From Zychaea mexicana (taxonomy: Eukaryota; Mucoromycota; Mucoromycetes; Mucorales; Lichtheimiaceae): DNA of 64,000 nt. Made by a program: the position numbers and the translations under genes. Shown piece after piece: positions 1-10,822 of this stretch (position 1 is its first letter; each line of letters opens with the position of its first letter). The notes below the pieces were generated by a model. It saw only the letters and a program-made list of their open reading frames with translations, was not told where the DNA came from and searched no databases. The stretch covers positions 930,001-994,000 of the forward strand of contig NW_026516664.1 of NCBI RefSeq assembly GCF_025766255.1, given 5' to 3'.

Positions 1-1253
1 CGTCCATTACTGCTCGATGAGTTAATGCTACATAGAATGTTCTGTGGAGGTGGACTTTCTCTTTTTTACTGTCTACCTTTTGCCACCCAACTTGCATGCA
101 TACTACATGCAATGTCACCGGTATTATCACCTTATAGTACCTTTTGCATAACATCCGTATATCGTTACCGCGAGCTACCACACAGAGTTTTAAACAAGGG
201 GCTATTAATATATGTACACTTTTTGTATTTCAACGATCTATACATAGTTGCACGATTGCTACTAGTAGTACCATCGTTGTCGTTGTCTAACTGACTCGTC
301 TAGGAGAGAGCTGGCAATAGGCATACTATCGTCTGGTGACACCTAATAAAATGCCACACTTTGAAAAATAGCCGTACGAGCATGCTGGTGTGGTTGTTTA
401 TAAAGCATACATAATTACTCACTACATAACTAAGGAGTGGTATACTTAAAGCCAAACCCTTTATCTGCTTGTTGCATTTACAGTACATTCTTTTTTGAGA
501 AACTGCTTTTATTTTTTGAGGCGTAGAGATCTCTAAGTTTTCTAAATCCCCCTCTCTCTTTAAAGTATTTTATTAATCATCATGTATCTATTCGGCGTAA
601 ATTTGCAGGTTTAAAATCTTATGGCTGTTACTGTTACGCTACTTAGTATGTACTTGCCTTCCCTCCCCCCACTTAATTCATCGAGATCTTCCAGCATTCA
701 TCCTCAACACTTTTTCTCCTGCTGTCCAGCTAGGGTTGTCTTGGTCCCACAAACCTTTCTAGATCTGACGCAAGAAGTATGTCCCTTGGGACGCAGTGTT
801 CACACCGTCGCATTTAGTAAATTGCAAAACGTTTTCGTCTACTCTGTATGCATCATGTAGGCGCTGTTTCCGTTATTATGTTGTCATATGTTAAATTTAC
901 AAATCCGTAGTGCAGTAGCAGCCTTCTTCGTTTACTTTCAGCGCCAAATTTATGTACTACTATAGATGCTTCACAATAGGAGACGAGCCAAAGCATAAAC
1001 GAGCATTTGGAACAAAAAGGGCTTCCTAACATCTTGTGAAACATAATCATTCTTGGTTGATGCCTGCTTCTGGGTTGGCGCAAAACTCTCTCTGCATTTG
1101 TTATTCAACTATGTATACGGTGACCATGTACTTATTATCATTCAAGAGTGAAACAGATCAAAAAACATATTTATATTTGATAGTAAATGCATTGCTTAAA
1201 AACAGAGAAAGGAAAGAGAGAAAGGGAAGGATAACTTTAAGAAAGCTAATTCT
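1..1253. other. Intergenic, no gene seen
   Basis: AT-rich sequence left of the bZIP gene. Short open frames occur on both strands but none has family-like composition or splice-linked continuation. It presumably holds the 3' flank of the bZIP gene, which is transcribed leftward and stops at 1254. Confidence 0.5.
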
Positions 1254-2054
1254 TTATGAGCGGTTGGCCAAGGCTTTGTGAGCTTGAGCAAGCTGGGATT
1301 CAAGCATCTTGATGCGTTCCTCGTAGGAGGATTCCTTGGATCGGAGCCCAGTCTTTTCCGAATCCAAAACCGCAACGCGCAAGATCAAACTGGAGTTGAC
1401 CTTTTCCAGTTCAGACACACGGGATTCCATTGCCTCCATCTTGAGCACCTTCTTCAAGCGGGATCGTCTAGCCGCATCTGTATTCTTTTGGCGCTTGATG
1501 GCCGCTTCGTCTTGTGGGCTAAGCGGTGGGTCGGATGATTCGCGCTTTCGCTTGTTGCTCGCCTTGAAGGTAGCGACAGGGGTGGTAGCAGTAGCAGTAG
1601 CAGCAGAAGTAGTGGTAGTACTAGTGAAAGTTCCTGAAGGTTTCTTCTGTTGTTGCTTGACCGGTTGCTGCTTCACGGACGGCTGCACTGGATGCTGGTG
1701 TTGGGCTGCAGCGGCGGACATCAGAGCAGCCAAGGCTGCAGTCAACGGGTTGTTCGCCAAGCCGCCAAACAAATCTTGGAGCTGCTGTTCCGGGGAGGGC
1801 ACGGCAGACGATGTAGACGATATGGGGGATGACGATGTCGAGGACAAACCGGGCGACGGATAGGACAAAGTAAGCGGTTCAGCTGAAGCATAGACAGGCG
1901 ACGATGTTGATGAAGAGCATGCGGGAAGTGCTTCTACTTCTTCGTGCTTGATGTAAGGGGAAGGCGATGATGGCGATGGCGAGCCAAGAGCGTCTTGGAC
2001 GAGCCAGTCGTCAAACAAGGGGTCGACAGTAGGATCAAATACGGAATTATTCAT
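1254..2054 (-). CDS. Gcn4/Cpc1-type bZIP transcription factor
   Basis: Nuclear DNA-binding activator, 266 residues, single exon. The C-terminus holds a bZIP: the basic region around residues 187-207 contains NTDAARRSR, matching the N-x-x-A-A-x-x-S-R signature of Gcn4/Cpc1, followed by a zipper to about residue 255. The N-terminus is acidic and Ser/Pro-rich (DPLFDDWLVQD near residues 11-21), as expected for an activation domain; the middle has Ala, Gln and Thr runs. I chose the ATG at 2054 because the frame upstream has no further ATG; a longer frame to 2114 would need a TTG start. Family role: activation of amino-acid biosynthesis on starvation. The leader carries two uORFs and the promoter a TGACTCA site, both typical of this family. 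Other bZIP subfamilies are possible but fit less well. Confidence 0.88.
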   Translation of the reverse strand: MNNSVFDPTVDPLFDDWLVQDALGSPSPSSPSPYIKHEEVEALPACSSSTSSPVYASAEPLTLSYPSPGLSSTSSSPISSTSSAVPSPEQQLQDLFGGLANNPLTAALAALMSAAAAQHQHPVQPSVKQQPVKQQQKKPSGTFTSTTTTSAATATATTPVATFKASNKRKRESSDPPLSPQDEAAIKRQKNTDAARRSRLKKVLKMEAMESRVSELEKVNSSLILRVAVLDSEKTGLRSKESSYEERIKMLESQLAQAHKALANRS

Positions 2055-2104
2055 TTCGAGATCGATTGTTATGTAACTTGTTTGTTTGTTGGATGTTTGA
2101 TTAT

Positions 2105-2233
2105 TTAGGAGCAATTGATATTGTTGTTGTTCAAATTATTATTGATCACTCGATTCTTGCAAGTCTTCTTGTTGTTCAAGTTGTTGTTGTTGTTGTTGTT
2201 GTTGGAAAGTCGTAAAGAGTTGAGTACCATCAT
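2105..2233 (-). promoter_or_regulatory. uORF 2 in the bZIP leader (42 codons)
   Basis: On the minus strand two adjacent ATGs (2233 and 2230) open a 42-codon frame that stops at 2107-2105, about 50 nt before the main ATG. Its middle is an asparagine run encoded by an AAC/TTG-type repeat. It is not in frame with the main protein. By analogy with Gcn4/Cpc1 leaders this longer, main-proximal uORF would be the inhibitory one. Confidence 0.6.
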
Positions 2234-2390
2234 GGTGTAAGTTGTAGTAGTAACACAGGATGTGCTGGGGTAATTGAAATATAAAAACTTATTCGAATAA
2301 TCGAAGAAAAAAATTGTGTGGGTGGTGGTGAATGTTATATGGTGAAAAATGTAATTAATGAATCCGTAACGTGTGTACGAGAAGATACGC

Positions 2391-2420
2391 TTAAGCGGAG
2401 AAAGAGTGGGCAGCAGCCAT
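2391..2420 (-). promoter_or_regulatory. uORF 1 in the bZIP leader (9 codons)
   Basis: A short frame MAAAHSFSA with stop TAA, located cap-proximally, 157 nt before uORF 2. No other ATG lies on this strand between the putative TATA box and the main start except those of uORF 2. A short first uORF followed by a longer second one is the arrangement used for reinitiation control in Gcn4/Cpc1 genes. Confidence 0.6.
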
Positions 2421-2594
2421 GGTGAATAAGATACAAACAGGAGTTAAGCGCAAAGAAAAATAGAATAGGATGGTTAAAGAAGAGGGTTAGGAGATTAATT
2501 AATAAATTAGCGTGTGTTATGCTTTCACCACAAAAGCAGAAAGAAAAAAGAAAAGAAGTACAAAGAAGCTTTGATGGGTGTCAAGCCGAGCCTG

Positions 2595-2649
2595 TTTATA
2601 AACTATGCGCTGAGCTATTTTGATTGGCTGATGATATTTCAATGACTCA
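2595..2649 (-). promoter_or_regulatory. bZIP gene promoter: TATA, CCAAT and TGACTCA
   Basis: Reading leftward toward the gene: TGACTCA (Gcn4 response element consensus) at 2643-2649, CCAAT at 2623-2627 and TATAAA at 2595-2600. Order and spacing are those of a standard Pol II promoter and would give a leader of about 500 nt. A Gcn4-type site in its own promoter suggests autoregulation (inference). Confidence 0.6.
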
Positions 2650-4474
2650 CTCTTCGTCCACAATTTATTTCCTTTTTAAGCCTAGATCCCAGGGCCCCCA
2701 CCTTTGGCTTTTTGACCCTTCACTTCACTTCAAATCGTTGTCCTCTTGTCTCAAAAGCAACATCAGCAGCCACTCCATACACAAAATTATTTTGTAGTCG
2801 CTCTAATCTCTTCTTTACCTTTGTTTGTGTGTGTGTGTGTGTGTGTGTGCAAAGAGAGGCACGAACCCAGTCGGGTGCTCGTTCAACCCAGTTACCAATA
2901 GGATTTATTATCTCCCGCCGATTGCAGCGCACCGCAATTGATAATCATCCCTCTGGCGAATTCGCATTGTTGCCGTCGCCCCGGGCACCGCCGGAGTTAA
3001 AAAAATATTTTGATCCGCGGATAAAAAAGTGTGGCTGTTCAGATTTGAACCGACAATGTGTTGTAGCAGCCTACAATGACAAATAGCACTACCTTTGGTG
3101 GATAGTTAGCGAGCTACCTGTAAGGCTTATGACATTTATAATGATGCTTCTAAGTCCTCCATCCACCTTTTTTATTGTATTGCACAGAACGAGGGAATTT
3201 CCAAGTGCTGCAAAGTAAGAGCCTAACCGAGTTAATTACCAACGCATCTTACTGATCTGCTTGCTTTGATCTTCCTTTCAGCACAGCAATAATGGCATTT
3301 CTGCATATGCTTTAACAGATTGCATATTTATTATGCTGTGACTTACTTCACTCTAGGTACACTGGAGGAGCTCTGTTGCTGTTTATTGCTTTATTGAATG
3401 CAGGTTTTGTTTAAAGAAATTGTATTACTCAGGTCCGATTTAGATAGAGTCATCAACGACGTTAAACTAAACGAGAAGAGTCCTGTATCTTCTACATGTG
3501 TATAAACACTTGCTACCTACCGGTGCGAACAGTAAAGTTAATACAATCAATCATTTTTAAGCGTAGATATTTTGATGTGACAATGACAGCAAAAAAAAGC
3601 TTTCATCTTTCAAAGAGTTTCAGGGCATAGAAATATGTTAATTTTGGTAGGACGATTTACATATTATCAAACTCAAGGAACATGAACATAACGATAGCTC
3701 ATGAAGTCATTGCTCTTTGGCACATGCATGGTGTATATTTCTACTTATACTGTGTAAAGTAAGTCTTTTTGACACGTTCTCATGATATTGAGATTGCTAC
3801 TAGACGCAGTGGATTTACTTCTTCCTCAGATTGAAAAAAAAGGGCACAAAAATGATCCAACGCTATCTGGTTTTGTGAACAATCAAATGATCAACACCAC
3901 GGTTGAAATTCGGTTCGTTAACGACAAAGAAAAAGTTTGTTCTATCAAGTAATAGTAATTGGGCTCACTGACGACCAACAGTGAGGGCTCTGTAGATGAC
4001 TCATTGCGGGAAGGTGTTAGGTGTACTAAACAAGGAGTCACACGCACATCTGACACTTTTTATTGTTTCCACTTCAAAGAAACACGCATAAAAAAAGCTA
4101 CTGTGTTGTCAGCCACACCATCCATGAGTTTCAAACGTGAATTCTTTCAACGATAATTTCTTGGAGAGTCAGCAAAGCTGATGGTTAGATTCTGACCATC
4201 CAGTTGCCGTCATCGCGGTCGATAGGAAAATCAAACAGTTTTTAGAAAGGCTATCTGTGAAGGTGAAGATCTTATACATTGAAAGCAATACGCTGCATAA
4301 TGGTGCACACATTCACATGTACTCAGCCGTATCTGCTTCCTATTAAATAGACACAAAGATATTTAATCCTTTCTCTTTTGAATTCACCAACGCTTTTTTC
4401 ACTGACAAATTCAACAAAGAAGAAACTTTATCTTAAAAACAAGACCATTTCATCCATTCAATAAAGAGCAACCC
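2650..4474. other. Intergenic, upstream of first F-box gene
   Basis: No convincing gene. Contains a (TG)n microsatellite at about 2822-2850. A tRNA B-box-like sequence near 3040 does not fold into a tRNA. A TGACTCA occurs at 3997-4003. The last few hundred bases are the promoter region of the plus-strand F-box gene starting at 4475. Confidence 0.45.
2822..2850. repeat. (TG)n microsatellite
   Basis: Uninterrupted alternating T and G over roughly 28 nt in intergenic DNA. Confidence 0.9.
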
Positions 4475-6745
4475 ATGACAATGCTTGACGTAAATTCCAG
4501 CAATGTCATTGAAGTTGCAACGACTACCATTGGCGAGCTCAGGCAGAGGCTTCTCCCCATACTCGATCGACGCGCGTACGCTTTGGGCTTGGTGGGGAAG
4601 TATGATGCAGCTGTCCACGACGCCCGAGAAATGATCTCCCTTGCCCCGACTTCATTTGAGGGCTACTATCGCCTTGGCTGTCTCTTTGCAAGTCAAGGGA
4701 AGCAACACAAAGCAATCGAAGCATTCGATTCTGGTTTACGAAATCTCTCTCCGGTGACAACGTTTCAAGCAACAGACAACAACAAAGAAATGGCTCCATC
4801 TGCCGCGGCACAAGTGCTTTTGACTGGCAGAAAAGCAGCACAACAACAGAGTCAAAAACGAGTCGACTTCGTTAGAGATCTTTCGGTTGAGGTGGCAAAT
4901 GTCATCTTGTCCATGTTGCCACAGCATACCAAAGCTGCTGTCCTGTACGTCTCAAGCACGTGGAGAAAACGATTACTTACATGCCCTTTGGCTTGGAGAA
5001 CACTGTCAATAGCTAATCAAATCGAAGACGTCAACATAACAAGTATGCTGCCGTATATTGCCCCTCATATTCGACAACTGTCACTCTCAACCGCAAACGA
5101 GAATGTCTTGCTACGACATTTATCAAGCATGAGCAGCGGATACTTCAAAAGAATCGAGTCCTTTCATTGGAACGGTACGAAATGCGTCAAGCTACTATGC
5201 TTATTGAAATGGGGAGAAGAAAAACAATTGTGCATTACTAATGTAAAACCTCTGTTTTGTTATATATGTACAGCCAAAGTCGTTGACAATCTTGGTATAC
5301 ATACTACATTGTCATTGACAGCAGCCCTTTCGCGAATGTGCACCACGTTGACAAAGCTCGAACTCAACGTTGATGAAAGACTCTCCCCTGATAGCTTAAC
5401 TTTGACTGATCTGCTCATTGTTTGCATCAATTTGACCAAACTGGTATATACAACACCGGAACCTCTCATGGTGATTTCTTTTGACAATGACAACAGTAGC
5501 AGCAATAACAATAACAACGAGCAAGTTCAGCAACAGCAGTATCTAGAGCCCTGCCATCACGCACTTATAGACCTCGAAATAGAAGCATCATTAATCACCC
5601 GCGACTACATCAGACCGAAATTGCGACAGTGCCCTCACTTGCGGCGATTGGTGTTATATAGCCCGGTGGAAGACGATATTCTTATCGATATCAACAATAT
5701 TTGTGCAAATCTACGGATTCTCGGATTCAATTCTAATGAGGTCCCCACGGCAGATTTGCAGAAAGACGCCAACAACGGCCATCAGCAACAAGCTGGTTTG
5801 CGACAGATTTATACTTGGAGCAATAAATCTGCTGGATCAATAGAGAGATTAATACCACTTATTCGTAAGAATATGGACACAATTGAAGTTATTGAAGTAG
5901 ACTTCCGTCCTCCTTTTATTGGAAACCCGGAATTGGTGGATCCTGGAGCCTTTGATTGGTTACAGGGACATCACAGCTTACTATCATCTCAGTTGATGAA
6001 TATCAGGTTACCCAAGTTGACGAGCTTAAGGTTATATTCTAACGGGTATACGGTCCTGGAAACAAGCTTTTGGAAACTGATCCCGAGATGCGCTCCTCTC
6101 ACGCAAATTTATCTCATCGGTATAAGCTCCATGGATCGGGTGGTCGACATGCTTGTCAATAGCTTCCCGCGACTTGAAGTCCTCCATATAGCGCTTTGTA
6201 ACGAGCACGATTTTGAAGCAGGATTTATTCGGTTATACAAAAACTATGCCAACCTTGCCGCTGCTGCAACATCAGCAACATCTGAAGTGCGAGAAAACGC
6301 AGCTCAAACGCAACGACGACAATCAGGCCTCCTTAAACGCGTTTTTTTAGAGGGGTGTCTAAGCATTACGGACCGAGTTCTCTCTACCATTGGCGACATA
6401 TCAACACTGACGACTCTTATACTATACGGACCATTTCCAGCAGTGTCGTCAGATGGAATCAAACAACTTGTTAGAAAACTCGTCAACTTGAAAGAGATTA
6501 CAATTGGTATCCTAGCCACAGTTAAAGACGACACGCTTATTGGTGCCTTTGACAACCGTACCACACCGTACCTCGAGATCGTGCGACTACAGGATCTAAA
6601 ATCTGTGACAGATTATGGAATCATCATCGCAACTGACAATATAGCTAAATCATTGAAAACTTTGACACTGACCCGATGTCGATCAGTTACCCAAAGCGCT
6701 GTTAATTTTGCAAAACGAAAGTGCACTGTGTATGATTATCGATAG
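4475..6745 (+). CDS. TPR/F-box/LRR protein A (Dia2/Pof3-like layout)
   Basis: Predicted substrate receptor of an SCF ubiquitin ligase, 723 residues. Exons 4475-5174 and 5274-6745. The 99-nt intron has no stop and is a multiple of three, so an unspliced reading gives a misleading 756 aa protein; the paralogue at 7476 fixes the junction (G|CC AAA). Residues about 33-92 form TPR-like helices (AYALGLVGKYDAAVHDA, then GYYRLGCLFASQGKQHKAIE). Residues about 130-178 are the F-box (LSVEVANVILSMLPQ, then STWRKRLLTCPLAWRTL). The rest is leucine-rich repeats with a short Asn/Gln-rich insert. TPR, F-box and LRR in this order is the layout of yeast Dia2 and fission yeast Pof3, which act at replication forks; that function is not assumed here. 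AATAAA lies at 6747-6752. Confidence 0.85.
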   Translation: MTMLDVNSSNVIEVATTTIGELRQRLLPILDRRAYALGLVGKYDAAVHDAREMISLAPTSFEGYYRLGCLFASQGKQHKAIEAFDSGLRNLSPVTTFQATDNNKEMAPSAAAQVLLTGRKAAQQQSQKRVDFVRDLSVEVANVILSMLPQHTKAAVLYVSSTWRKRLLTCPLAWRTLSIANQIEDVNITSMLPYIAPHIRQLSLSTANENVLLRHLSSMSSGYFKRIESFHWNGTKCVKLLCLLKWGEEKQLCITNVKPLFCYICTAKVVDNLGIHTTLSLTAALSRMCTTLTKLELNVDERLSPDSLTLTDLLIVCINLTKLVYTTPEPLMVISFDNDNSSSNNNNNEQVQQQQYLEPCHHALIDLEIEASLITRDYIRPKLRQCPHLRRLVLYSPVEDDILIDINNICANLRILGFNSNEVPTADLQKDANNGHQQQAGLRQIYTWSNKSAGSIERLIPLIRKNMDTIEVIEVDFRPPFIGNPELVDPGAFDWLQGHHSLLSSQLMNIRLPKLTSLRLYSNGYTVLETSFWKLIPRCAPLTQIYLIGISSMDRVVDMLVNSFPRLEVLHIALCNEHDFEAGFIRLYKNYANLAAAATSATSEVRENAAQTQRRQSGLLKRVFLEGCLSITDRVLSTIGDISTLTTLILYGPFPAVSSDGIKQLVRKLVNLKEITIGILATVKDDTLIGAFDNRTTPYLEIVRLQDLKSVTDYGIIIATDNIAKSLKTLTLTRCRSVTQSAVNFAKRKCTVYDYR

Positions 6746-7475
6746 CAATAAAATAACTGTACAATTCTGTTTGAAAAAACAAAAAGATCAATAAAAACAC
6801 ATCAAATTAAACATCATCGCTGACAAAGTACCAGCTATTACGCTTGTTCCTCGAGTTTCTTTCGAATTCAAATAAGCACATATCATATCATATGAACTTA
6901 GTGGTAGCTCTTTCTTTTCGTCCCCTTCCGTTGTTCTTTCGCTCTTTTCAGTTATTTCTTCCCCGTCGATATTTGCGAGATAGACAACTATTGCATAATT
7001 GCATTGATTCCCCGCACTATGGGCGACCCAAACCGTTGTAGTTGCGTTCTGCCTATATGTGAGCTACAATACGTGAATCTGTAACCTGGGTGTCACAAGA
7101 CGAGTCTGCCATTGTTCTCGCTTCAAAAATTACATAGCACACATCAAGTCAGAGAAAGGAACCCTGTTGTCAGCTCCTTCGATCTCATTCTTTCAATAAG
7201 CTAACAAACCGATATCATAACCACATTCACGTTATTCACTTAGCATCATTACAATTAATAGAAAAAACAGTCGCCTACTTATACGAAGGTCGAGATTTTC
7301 AATTTTCTTCATTAGCTCACTGCATAATAATGCATACGTACACCGAGGCTAAGCAACATCTACCTGCTATTAGAAAAGTACAAATGGCAAGGAAAGGCCT
7401 TTCTCCTCCGTCCTTCTCTTTCTCATAAACCGACACTTTTTCACAAATAGCCCCACCAAGGAAAAGCACTCTTCA
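6746..7475. other. Intergenic between F-box genes A and B
   Basis: 3' flank of gene A with AATAAA-type signals, then the promoter of gene B. No additional coding frame is supported. Confidence 0.5.
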
Positions 7476-10037
7476 ATGTCAAATCCATTTGATACAGTCA
7501 GCATGTTTCACGCAGTGGTAGAGCCTACCATTAACCCAAACAGCCATATAGAATTAACAACAGCTGATATTGACGACATCCAGGAATCACTACTTCTGAT
7601 ACTCGATCAACGCGCACAAGCTTTAGGCTTGGCGGGGAAATTCGAAGCAGCAGTCCATGATGCTCAAGAAATGATTTCACTTGCTCCAACTTCATTCATG
7701 GGTCACTACCGTCTTGGTTGTCTCTTTGCAAGTCAAGGAAAGCAACACAAAGCTATCGAAGCATACGACTTTGGTCTACAAAAAATTTTATCAGCTACGG
7801 CGCCTCAATCCATAAATGAAAATAAAGATTCGACTCCTTCAATGGCGGAACAACTTCTTCGAAGCGGCAGAAAAGCAGCACGACTACAAACCAAGAAACG
7901 AGTCGACTTTATTCGGGATTTACCTATAGAGCTGGTATATTACATCCTGTCGATGTTGCCACAACAAGCCAAGGCTGCTATTCTCTATGTCTCTAGAAGG
8001 TGGAATATTCGGTTACTGCAATGCTTTTTTGCTTGGAGGTCGCTAGCGGTTGCTGACAATACTAGTGATGTCAGCATAGCACACATGCTGACATATATTG
8101 CTCCACATACTCGAGACCTGTCTATTACCACAACGAGCGAGCGTATCTGGCACCAACACTTGTCAGCGATGAAAAACGGATGGTATAAAAGACTTAAATC
8201 GCTTCGATTGGAAGGTATTGCATTGAGTACATTTTTATAATGTGAAAGTTGTGGAAGTAAAGAGAAAATGTTTTGATAATTATGTCACTGATGTAAATCT
8301 CTTCTGTCTATTCGTAAACGTCTAGCCAAAGTTGTCAAGAATCTAAACCCACTTACACCATTGTCATTGCTAACAGCATTTTGGCGGATGCGTACCACGT
8401 TGACCAAGCTGGAATTGAGTATCGACGAAAGGCTCATCTCGGTGAAAGTTGCTTATCTTCTCATTGCCTGCATCAATTTATCCAAATTGGTTTTTACTAC
8501 AACAGAATCGCTCACGGTAACTACTCTTGGCGACAGCGGTAACAGCGGTAACAGTAGCAACAATAGTGGACAAATTCAGCAGCAGCAGCAGCACCACCAC
8601 CACCACCACCGCCACCATTGCCATTCCCTCAACAATCCTCACCACTACCACCACCACTATCAGCAGCAGCACCACCACCACCACAACCATTCCCATTTCC
8701 TCGACATTCCTCACTACCACCACAACCACAACCATTGCCGTTTCCTCGACAATCCTCACCACCGCCACCACTATCAGCAGCAGCAGCACCACCGCCACCA
8801 CAACCATAATCATTTCCTCGACAATCCTCACCACCACCATCACTATTACCACCACGCATTGAAAGACCTACAAATAAAGTCATCTTTAATCACTCGCGAC
8901 TACATTAGACCTATCCTGCAGCGGTGCCCAAACATACGGCGATTAGCACTCTATAGCCCGACGGAGGATGATGTTCTGGAAGTTATCAACATGAATTGTC
9001 CGAATATACAGATTCTCGGATTCAATCCTGAAAACGCTAGCGTTCCACAATTGCAGGAAGACAGCGACAACGAATATCGTCAGCAGCAACGTGGTTTGCG
9101 ACAAATTTATACTTGTAACACAAAATATGGCGTGACACTCGAGAGCTTAATGCCACTAATACGAGTGCATATGGACACGATCGAAGTACTCCAAGCAAAC
9201 TTTCGCCGACCTTTCTTTGGCGACCGAACAGACTTGGTCGGCCCGGAAGCCCTTGAAGAGCTTGAGCACCAGCGCCGCACGAGATTCCTCTCATCCTCTA
9301 GTATGACTAACCTTCGGCTCCCCAACTTAAAGAACTTGCTTCTATGTTCAAAACAGAACGGGTTCGTGGAAACAAATATTTGGAAATCGATTCCGTGTAA
9401 TGCTCCTCTGACCCGTATTCAACTACTAAATATACTTGCAATGGGGCCAGTATTTGACCTACTCATCGACAAATTACCACCGCAACTCGATAGTTTCCGG
9501 CTAGCCTTCTCCAAAGAGTCAAATATAGATTGGGACTTTATCCGGCTTTTCAGAAAGTATGCCAACGTCGCCGCCACTACACCAGCAACTAAAAAATCTC
9601 AACGCCGACCACCGTGCTTCCTCCTCAAAACTCTTGCTCTCCAGGATTGTCAAAGTGTCACGGACCAAGTTCTATCAACTGCCGGTGACATATCAACGCT
9701 GACAACGGTTATGCTGCATGGGCCATTTCCAGCGTTGACCTCAAATGGAATCAAGCAGCTGGTGAAAAAACTATTCAACGTGGAAATGCTTGCCATAGGT
9801 AACCTTGATGTGGTTACGGATGGTACTCTGATCGGCTCCTTTGACAACTATCCTACACCGTATCTTCAAACCTTGAAACTGCAGAGCTTGAGAAATGTGA
9901 CAGATTATGGTGTCATTATCGCCGTAGATAGTTTAGCTTCATCACTGAAAAGACTGAAATTAATCCAATGTCGATCCATTACTCAGACTGCTTTTGAATA
10001 CGCAAAACGAAGATGTGCCGTGTATGATAAAGAATGA
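7476..10037 (+). CDS. TPR/F-box/LRR protein B with His-rich insert
   Basis: Tandem paralogue of gene A, 816 residues, exons 7476-8214 and 8326-10037 (111-nt intron at the same position and phase as in A, with in-frame stops). The TPR part (QALGLAGKFEAAVHDAQEM) and F-box (LPIELVYYILSMLPQQ, then RRWNIRLLQCFFAWRSL) align with A, as do the LRRs and the C-terminal RSITQTAFEYAKRRCAVYD. Where A has a short Asn/Gln stretch, B has about 90 residues extremely rich in His with Gln and Asn, coded by a minisatellite (8577-8855). Family role: SCF substrate recognition, with LRRs contacting the target. A His-rich segment could bind metal or be a disordered loop; nothing in the sequence decides. AATAAA at 10062-10067. 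Confidence 0.85.
8577..8855 (+). repeat. In-frame His-codon minisatellite inside F-box gene B
   Basis: CAC/CAT-rich imperfect repeats keep the reading frame. Four anchors (LNNPHH, LDIPHY, LDNPHH, LDNPHH) are spaced 24, 15 and 24 codons, so the unit is about 72 nt with one shortened copy. The opposite strand is open too, but only as a valine-run shadow of the repeat. Confidence 0.85.
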
Positions 10038-10822
10038 CAAATTTTGTTTGAAAGAAATTACAATAAAAGATTCTTCATATTACATATCATTTAGAAAGCT
10101 GGTTATATTGCTCGAACTACACAAAGACATACAACTAAATCATATATTTAAAATTACTGCAAATTGGTTCGGTGAGTTTTCAGTCCTTCTTTACTCATTT
10201 GCGTGCTTTCGAGTTATGTCATTAGCGTATTTATTTGTACGATGAATTAAATTGCTTCATCGAGATATCAGCAAGAGAAACGCATTTCCTGATAGAGTCT
10301 TTATCACTCGCTACAGCAACAATGGGGACAGAATCCCATTGGTCTTCAAGTCAGCTGCAATAAGTGACTCGGGAGCCCGAGTTTCACAAGACATGTCTGC
10401 TATTGTTCTCACTCCATAAGTAACATCCATTGAGCATGGCAGAGAAACGCTGTTGTCAGTTCTCTCGATCTCTTAATTTTAAAAAAGAGTTCAGTCAAAC
10501 CATCATTCTCCAGAGATGTTAGCAAACTGGTGGTTAATATTGTTGCATCATATGATTGATGTCCTCGTATGTATAATTAGAGAAACAAACAGCTGGTGGA
10601 AAAGCCTTTTTCTTTTTACAAAGATAGATAGTCTGTAGTTTGCAAAATGAGCATCTACATATCAGTAACTATATACACAGAGGCTTAGTAGCATCTTTAT
10701 CAATTTAATTAGAATCAAAGTCTTTCGTTTTCCCTTTCTTTCCTAGTTATAATACACTGGCCATTTTTTTAAGATGATAGAGAACATACAATCTTTAATG
10801 CCAAAACCATGATACACTAAAC
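10038..10822. other. Intergenic, no gene seen
   Basis: Separates F-box gene B from its decayed neighbour. AT-rich, no supported frame. Part probably corresponds to the old promoter of the pseudogene. Confidence 0.5.

Noticed and set aside
3020..3100. tRNA-like B-box (GGTTCAAATC on the minus strand) followed by a T run
   Set aside because: The T stem has a mismatch and no matching acceptor 5' strand or A-box was found at tRNA distance, so no cloverleaf forms.
8478..8862. Long antisense and frame-shifted open frames rich in Val, Thr or Pro/Gly
   Set aside because: They are shadows of the CAC/CAT repeat in F-box gene B; repeats without stop codons stay open in several frames.
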